From Methanosarcinales archaeon (lineage in GTDB: Archaea; Halobacteriota; Syntropharchaeia; Alkanophagales; Methanospirareceae): a stretch of DNA of 7,990 nt. The position numbers and the translations under genes are program-made. A model generated the notes under the pieces. It saw only the letters and a program-made list of their open reading frames with translations, was not told the origin of the DNA and did no database searches. The stretch covers positions 1 to 7,990 of the forward strand of contig JAODGL010000142.1 of the NCBI GenBank assembly GCA_025464585.1, read 5' to 3'. This document shows, piece after piece, positions 5,065 through 7,990 of this stretch (position 1 is the first letter of the stretch; every line of letters starts with the position of its first letter).

Positions 5065-5628
5065 CTAAATCAAGCCCTTGCCATAATCATCGGCTATTTT
5101 TCTCGTTTCTACCCTTTTACATCTCCCACATGTCAATACATTCCCTTTCCTCTTCAGATTCCCTTTGCACTTCATACACATCGCTTTTATCACGCCCAAA
5201 TCCCGCTCTTCTGTGCTAAGTCTCAATGTCTTTGTGTCTATCACTTTCGCCTTTACCACATCAAGATAACCAAACTCCTGCTTCAATTCACTTACATACC
5301 CCTTTTTTACGTTTGATATATGAATAACCCCCTGAGTAGAGGCGGCAATTTCTCGCTTCTCCTTCCCTTTCACGCACGCTATACTCACAATGGCAACAGT
5401 GTCCTTTATATCCTCTATTCTGCCTATAACTACATCACCCTCTTCGAGCATTGGTGGTGTTCCCACGACAGGCAGGACATTTATGACCCTTCTATCACTT
5501 ATGCTGATTTCCCCTATCTGAGAGGCATATAAATTCCCTTCTTCATCATATACGCCTCTTCCCAACATAAATTCCTCGGTAGTGCCCAGGAAATCACCTG
5601 GAACCACAATTCCTTTGTCTTTCCCCAT
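5065..5628 (-). CDS. csl4: Archaeal exosome RNA-binding protein Csl4
   Basis: Csl4 is one of the two S1-domain cap proteins of the archaeal exosome, which degrades and tails RNA 3' ends together with Rrp41 and Rrp42; it also recruits DnaG. The 187-residue protein shows the family order: an N-terminal beta domain (VVPGDFLGTTEEFMLGRGVY, 8-27), an S1 domain over about 62-140 (GDVVIGRIEDIKDTVAIVSI ... GVIHISNVKKGYV), and a C-terminal zinc ribbon with Cys151, Cys154, Cys167 and Cys170 (CMKC ... CGRC). The ATG at 5628 has GGTGA 10 nt upstream (5639-5643). It heads an apparent operon with rpo11, an association also common in other archaea. It is divergent from ruvC across 86 bp. Its TAG stop is followed one codon later by TAA in frame. 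Confidence 0.93.
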   Translation of the reverse strand: MGKDKGIVVPGDFLGTTEEFMLGRGVYDEEGNLYASQIGEISISDRRVINVLPVVGTPPMLEEGDVVIGRIEDIKDTVAIVSIACVKGKEKREIAASTQGVIHISNVKKGYVSELKQEFGYLDVVKAKVIDTKTLRLSTEERDLGVIKAMCMKCKGNLKRKGNVLTCGRCKRVETRKIADDYGKGLI

Positions 5629-5714
5629 TTAAACTTACTCACCTGCTTTCGTCTTCCTCTTCTTTTCTCTCACTTTATTATTAGTTTGCTTTTTCTCTAT
5701 TTATTATATTATTT
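5629..5714. promoter_or_regulatory. Divergent promoter region, csl4 operon / ruvC
   Basis: For the minus strand, AT-rich elements at 5672-5686 and 5698-5711 could each be the csl4 TATA box, giving leaders of about 27 or 50 nt. The leader is purine-rich and carries GGTGA at 5639-5643. For ruvC, TTTATTATT at 5674-5682 lies about 35-40 nt before ATG 5715, which has no Shine-Dalgarno; a nearly leaderless mRNA fits. The plus strand is conspicuously pyrimidine-rich over 5641-5670. Confidence 0.35.
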
Positions 5715-6203
5715 ATGCGTGTAATCGGAATAGACCCGGGAACTGCTCGCACAGGGTGGGGTGTTGTTGAGTTCAACCACGGGATGTTAAAATCAATTGA
5801 TTTTGGATATATAAAGACGACTCCAAGACAACCAAAAGAAGAGAGATTAAAGAAAATATATGAAGATTTGCTCGCGGTGATAAAAGAGAAGATGCCTGAT
5901 GACATGGCAATCGAGAAAATCTTTTTCAATATTAACGTGAAAACAGCGTTAAGCGTTGGTCAAGCACGTGGAGTTTGCCTTTTAGCTGCGGCTATCGCCG
6001 ACATACCTGCATATGAATATAATACTTCAGAAGTGAAAAGTATTATAACCGGATATGGTAGAGCAACGAAGAGTGAAGTGGCAAGCAAAGTGAAGGAGCT
6101 ACTTCAGTTGGAGGAAACGCCAAAGCCCGACGATGTCACCGATGCCCTTGCTATCGCAGCTACTCATATACTTCTGCAAGGTACCTGTAAAAACCGAGAT
6201 TAA
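5715..6203 (+). CDS. ruvC: Crossover junction endodeoxyribonuclease RuvC (bacterial type)
   Basis: RuvC resolves four-way Holliday junctions by paired nicks. The 162-residue protein is of normal length and retains all four catalytic acids of the RNase H-like fold: Asp7 (VIGIDPG), Glu67 (MAIEKIFFNINV), Asp140 and Asp143 (PDDVTDALAIAATH). The segment FNINVKTALSVGQARGV (71-87) is highly characteristic. Archaea normally resolve junctions with Hjc or Hje, and a bacterial-type RuvC is confined to a few lineages, so acquisition from bacteria is likely. No ruvA or ruvB is adjacent; in bacteria these supply branch migration. The gene stands alone, divergent from csl4 and convergent with a membrane-protein gene 10 bp beyond its stop. 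A short AAAAG-GAG-CTTTT hairpin spans the convergent ends (6202-6214). Start ATG 5715 puts Asp7 at the canonical position. Confidence 0.93.
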   Translation: MRVIGIDPGTARTGWGVVEFNHGMLKSIDFGYIKTTPRQPKEERLKKIYEDLLAVIKEKMPDDMAIEKIFFNINVKTALSVGQARGVCLLAAAIADIPAYEYNTSEVKSIITGYGRATKSEVASKVKELLQLEETPKPDDVTDALAIAATHILLQGTCKNRD

Positions 6204-6214
6204 AAGGAGCTTTT
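6202..6214. terminator. Possible weak bidirectional terminator between ruvC and membrane gene
   Basis: AAAAG / CTTTT with a 3-nt GAG loop lies across the two convergent stop codons, with a T run on either strand. The 5-bp AT-rich stem is weak, so this is only a suggestion. Confidence 0.25.
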
Positions 6215-6753
6215 TAGAATAAAAGCATCAACAATAATGTAAAGCCAATAAACCAGCAGAAGAGGGTCATAAACGAGATGTAAATCCAATCTTTTGCTCC
6301 TTTTATGCTTGTATGTAAGAGAGGATACACGAATTTCTGCACCAGGATCAGAAGTATGGCGATGAGCAACCAGTCTTCCGATGTGGGAGGCAAGTAAATA
6401 GTTAACTTTTCCCCTTTTTCCCTGATAAAGTATGTATTTTTATTTTCTTCATCATTTATCAGCCATTTGTCATTGCTCTGCTTCGTGATGGAGACATTGT
6501 CAGAAAGTGGGCTACCTTTTGTTTCAAACATATCTAACAAGTTTTCGGGAATGGTACCGTTATCCAGGTTCTTTTGTAAACCCACGTTCGTAGTGACTAA
6601 ATACGGGGTGTAAACAAATATTAAAAAGCATATAATGCCCGCGAGAACGCCAAATAGAAGCGGAGTTAGCGTCTTTTTTAACCCTTCTGCATATTCTGCT
6701 TTCTCCTTCTCTTTTTTATCCCTCGCTTTTTTATCATTCTCCATGGGCTTCAT
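6214..6753 (-). CDS. Three-TM membrane protein, possibly archaeal EMC6-like
   Basis: A 179-residue membrane protein. After a charged, lysine-rich cytoplasmic N-terminus (first 28 residues), TM1 covers about 30-49. A soluble loop of roughly 75 residues (about 50-126, with SITKQSNDKWLIN) follows, then TM2 at 128-146 and TM3 at 156-179. The last hairpin, with KDWIYISFMTLFCWFIGFTL, resembles small archaeal proteins annotated as EMC6-like, which are related to an ER insertase subunit; that link is from memory of the pattern and is tentative. EMC6 proteins are usually about 100 residues, so the large loop would be an insertion. The positive N-terminus predicts N-in topology and the loop outside. 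I start at ATG 6753; a TTG at 6756 and an ATG at 6744 (MENDKK) are alternatives. TATA at 6781-6788 makes the mRNA nearly leaderless. Confidence 0.7.
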   Translation of the reverse strand: MKPMENDKKARDKKEKEKAEYAEGLKKTLTPLLFGVLAGIICFLIFVYTPYLVTTNVGLQKNLDNGTIPENLLDMFETKGSPLSDNVSITKQSNDKWLINDEENKNTYFIREKGEKLTIYLPPTSEDWLLIAILLILVQKFVYPLLHTSIKGAKDWIYISFMTLFCWFIGFTLLLMLLF

Positions 6754-6780
6754 CAACTCAATTTAACTTAATATATCCGC

Positions 6781-6788
6781 TATATAAA
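6781..6788 (-). promoter_or_regulatory. TATA box for the membrane-protein gene
   Basis: On the minus strand TTTTATATA lies about 30 nt before ATG 6753, so a start about 25 nt downstream falls at or next to the initiation codon. No Shine-Dalgarno is seen there, consistent with a leaderless mRNA. A second element, TATATTAA (6768-6775), would instead favour the ATG at 6744. Confidence 0.4.
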
Positions 6789-6827
6789 AGAATCTGCTCA
6801 AGAATCGGTGAATTTTGAAAGTCATAA

Positions 6828-6901
6828 AGCCCCGGGAGGGATTTGAACCCTCGACCTGCTGATTACAAGTCAGCCGCTCATCCAGGCTAAGCTACCGAGG
6901 C
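6828..6901 (-). tRNA. tRNA-Thr, anticodon TGT
   Basis: A 74-nt cloverleaf. The acceptor stem GCCTCGG pairs with CCGGGGC with one T-G wobble. The D stem is GCTT/GAGC. The anticodon stem GCTGA/TCAGC surrounds loop CTTGTAA (anticodon TGT, reading ACA). The T arm is GAGGG-TTCAAAT-CCCTC. The discriminator base is T, as is usual for archaeal threonine tRNAs. CCA is not encoded and there is no intron. It is a stand-alone gene divergent from the UMP kinase gene, with a TATA-like CTTTATACC about 28-36 nt upstream (6929-6937). Confidence 0.95.
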
Positions 6902-6928
6902 TTTTTTTTCAATATTTAATTTAGTTTG

Positions 6929-6937
6929 GTATAAAGT
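6929..6937 (-). promoter_or_regulatory. TATA box for tRNA-Thr
   Basis: CTTTATACC on the minus strand is centred about 32 nt from the mature 5' end of the tRNA, the spacing expected if transcription starts a few bases ahead of it. Confidence 0.45.
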
Positions 6938-6960
6938 AGCATGGTGCTCCCGTAAATAGT

Positions 6961-6972
6961 TTTAAAATATAG
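6961..6972 (+). promoter_or_regulatory. TATA box for UMP kinase
   Basis: TTTAAAATATAG lies 35-46 nt before ATG 7007. A start near 6990 would leave a leader of about 15 nt that holds the purine-rich GTGAGG / AGAGG stretch (6992-7004). Confidence 0.45.
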
Positions 6973-7006
6973 TCTATTAATAAATAAAAGCGTGAGGCAA
7001 GAGGTC

Positions 7007-7678
7007 ATGAAAGTAGTCATTTCATTAGGCGGCATTTTTTTTGAGGATGCCGAAAGCATAAAGAAAGTTGCAGAGGTCTTAGAAGCACTCGCGAAATCAT
7101 ACAAGCTCTATATAGTTACCGGAGGTGGAGAAACAGCGCGAGAATGCATAAAAATAGCACGTAATCTGGGCGCGAACGAGGCGACATGTGATTATATAGG
7201 AATTGACCTGACGCGGGTAAACGCAAAATTGCTTATCGCTGCTTTAAAAGATGCGGTGTATCCTGAACCTTTCTATGATTATAAAGAAGTTGCAGAAGCG
7301 AAGGGTGAAAAGGAAAACGTGAAAATAGCGGTGATGGGTGGCGTAAGCCCGGGTTATACCACCGATGCCGTGGCTGCGATTCTTGCTGAATATGTAAATG
7401 CAAACCTCCTCATAGATGTTACATCGGTAGATGGTGTCTATGATGCAGACCCTCGCATATATCCAGACGCGAGGAAATACGATAAGCTCACGGCAAAGGA
7501 ACTCGTAGCCATCACCGCGAAGGAGGAACTAAAAGCAGGATCGAGAATTGTTATAGACCCTGTTGCCGCAAAGGTAATAGAGAGAAGCGGGATAAAGACC
7601 ATCGTCATTAACGGCAGCAATCCTCGTAATATTTTAGATGCCGTTCACGGGAAGCATCGAGGCACGGAGATAAGATAA
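7007..7678 (+). CDS. pyrH: Archaeal UMP kinase
   Basis: UMP kinase phosphorylates UMP to UDP with ATP in de novo pyrimidine nucleotide synthesis. The 223-residue protein matches archaeal PyrH over its whole length (amino acid kinase fold). Recognisable segments are MKVVISLGG (1-9), VTGGGETARECI (37-48), CDYIGIDLTRVNAKLLIAAL (61-80), MGGVSPGYTTDAVAAILAEY (110-129), TSVDGVYDADPRIYPDARKY (139-158), and IDPVAAKVIERSGIKTIVING (183-203), ending HRGTEIR. The start at ATG 7007 matches the family N-terminus; an upstream in-frame GTG at 6992 would add MRQEV without family support. Upstream GAGG at 6994-6997 and AGAGGT are candidate ribosome-binding sites. Residue 10 is Ile where relatives usually have Ser (GGS), a small deviation in the nucleotide-binding loop. 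A hairpin with a T run follows the stop, so the gene is monocistronic. Confidence 0.93.
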   Translation: MKVVISLGGIFFEDAESIKKVAEVLEALAKSYKLYIVTGGGETARECIKIARNLGANEATCDYIGIDLTRVNAKLLIAALKDAVYPEPFYDYKEVAEAKGEKENVKIAVMGGVSPGYTTDAVAAILAEYVNANLLIDVTSVDGVYDADPRIYPDARKYDKLTAKELVAITAKEELKAGSRIVIDPVAAKVIERSGIKTIVINGSNPRNILDAVHGKHRGTEIR

Positions 7679-7689
7679 ACATACTCAAT

Positions 7690-7720
7690 GAAAAGAAAAT
7701 TCAATTTCTTTTCTCTTTTT
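7690..7720 (+). terminator. Hairpin plus T-rich terminator after UMP kinase
   Basis: GAAAAGAAA (7690-7698) and TTTCTTTTC (7705-7713) form a perfect 9-bp stem with a 6-nt loop, starting 11 nt after the UMP kinase stop. It is followed by TCTTTTT. The pyrimidine-rich tract alone could terminate archaeal transcription. Confidence 0.55.
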
Positions 7721-7731
7721 ATATATAGGCT

Positions 7732-7747
7732 CCGTACTTAAGTACGG
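7732..7747. repeat. 16-bp perfect palindrome
   Basis: CCGTACTTAAGTACGG is its own reverse complement. It lies 21 bp beyond the recombinase stop codon and 54 bp beyond the UMP kinase stop, with no T run directly on either side. It could be a protein-binding or recombination site, or a 6-bp hairpin with a TTAA loop at the end of either transcript. Confidence 0.6.
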
Positions 7748-7768
7748 GTATGTGACTGAGATATAATT

Positions 7769-7990
7769 TTATCCTTCGTATATCTCCCTGTATTTTTTCT
7801 CCACATCCTCGGTCGTCACATGCGTATATATCATCGTGGTCTTCAAGTCCGCATGACCTGCGAGGTATTGTAGTCTGGCAATATCTATCCCCTTTCTCCA
7901 TGAATGCGTAATAAAGAAATGTCGAAGAGAATGACAGGACACATTTTTATCTACGCCTGCAAGCTGCGCATACTTCTTCGGCAACCGCTG
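7769..7990 (-). CDS. Tyrosine recombinase/integrase, C-terminal catalytic part (runs off right edge)
   Basis: The last 73 residues of a XerC/D-like phage-integrase-family recombinase are visible, with the frame open through the window edge (QRLPKKYAQLAGVDKN...). Three active-site elements are present: HSLRHFF (the H-x-x-R box, residues 20-26 of the fragment), LAGHADLKTT (second His), and MIYTHV with the nucleophilic Tyr that forms the covalent 3'-phosphotyrosine link to DNA. The first catalytic Arg and the SAM-like N-terminal domain would lie outside. The short C-terminus after Tyr (TTEDVEKKYREIYEG) resembles chromosomal and plasmid-type archaeal XerA/integrases. It is convergent with UMP kinase. 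Whether it belongs to a mobile element, resolves chromosome dimers, or switches DNA cannot be told from this fragment. Confidence 0.88.
   Translation of the reverse strand, partial: QRLPKKYAQLAGVDKNVSCHSLRHFFITHSWRKGIDIARLQYLAGHADLKTTMIYTHVTTEDVEKKYREIYEG

Noticed and set aside
5057..5067. TAG recoding (pyrrolysine) at the csl4 and rpo11 stops
   Set aside because: csl4 read-through would hit TAA after one codon, and rpo11 read-through would hit a second TAG within two codons and in any case enter a tRNA. Both proteins already have family-typical ends.
6992..7006. GTG start five codons upstream for UMP kinase
   Set aside because: The extra MRQEV precedes the conserved MKVVISLGG start and would consume the purine-rich ribosome-binding region.
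7719..7901. A second minus-strand frame across the recombinase 3' end
   Set aside because: It overlaps the recombinase catalytic frame, which has the His-x-x-Arg, GH and Tyr motifs; this one has none.

Overview
The window looks like a piece of an archaeal (euryarchaeal) chromosome. It encodes archaeal/eukaryotic-type information-processing proteins: class-1 release factor aRF1 with NIKS and GGQ motifs, RNA polymerase subunit Rpo11/L, and the exosome cap protein Csl4. It also has an archaeal-type UMP kinase, two intronless tRNAs without encoded CCA, and AT-rich TATA-like promoters with very short leaders. Two bacterial-type DNA nuclease genes, ruvC and xseB, sit among them. Together with an unpartnered class I fumarase alpha subunit, this is compatible with a methanogen-related or ANME-1-like lineage, but that placement is inference only; no 16S or mcr gene is present.

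Layout. (1) Positions 1-340, minus strand: a promoter, then what reads as a small RelB/Phd-type antitoxin split between two frames, then the first codons of a RelE/ParE-like toxin leaving the left edge. (2) 382-1104, minus: a SpoU/TrmJ-type RNA 2'-O-methyltransferase, divergent from (3) 1153-2028, plus: class I fumarate hydratase alpha subunit. (4) 2038-2280, minus: exonuclease VII small subunit. (5) 2363-2515, plus: the N-terminal stump of a PIN-domain protein running into (6) 2470-3477, trpD. (7) 5628 down to 3536, minus: an apparent co-transcribed block csl4 - rpo11 - tRNA-Gly(CCC) - two tandem perfect hairpins - prf1. The rpo11 stop codon lies inside the tRNA. (8) 5715-6203, plus: ruvC, divergent from csl4. 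(9) 6214-6753, minus: a three-TM membrane protein resembling archaeal EMC6-like proteins. (10) 6828-6901, minus: tRNA-Thr(TGT). (11) 7007-7678, plus: UMP kinase with its own promoter and a hairpin/T-rich terminator. (12) 7769-7990, minus: the C-terminal catalytic part of a tyrosine recombinase running off the right edge, with a 16-bp perfect palindrome just past its 3' end.

Most genes are housekeeping: RNA modification, carbon and tryptophan metabolism, transcription, RNA decay, translation termination and pyrimidine synthesis. Small accessory elements (toxin-antitoxin, PIN relic, recombinase, hairpin repeats) lie in the gaps. The most unusual architecture is the rpo11/tRNA-Gly/hairpin/prf1 stretch. 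There, tRNA maturation would cut the shared transcript inside the rpo11 reading frame on one side and directly at the hairpins leading into prf1 on the other. No CRISPR array, rRNA or complete insertion sequence was seen, and no gene-free stretch exceeds 300 bases.
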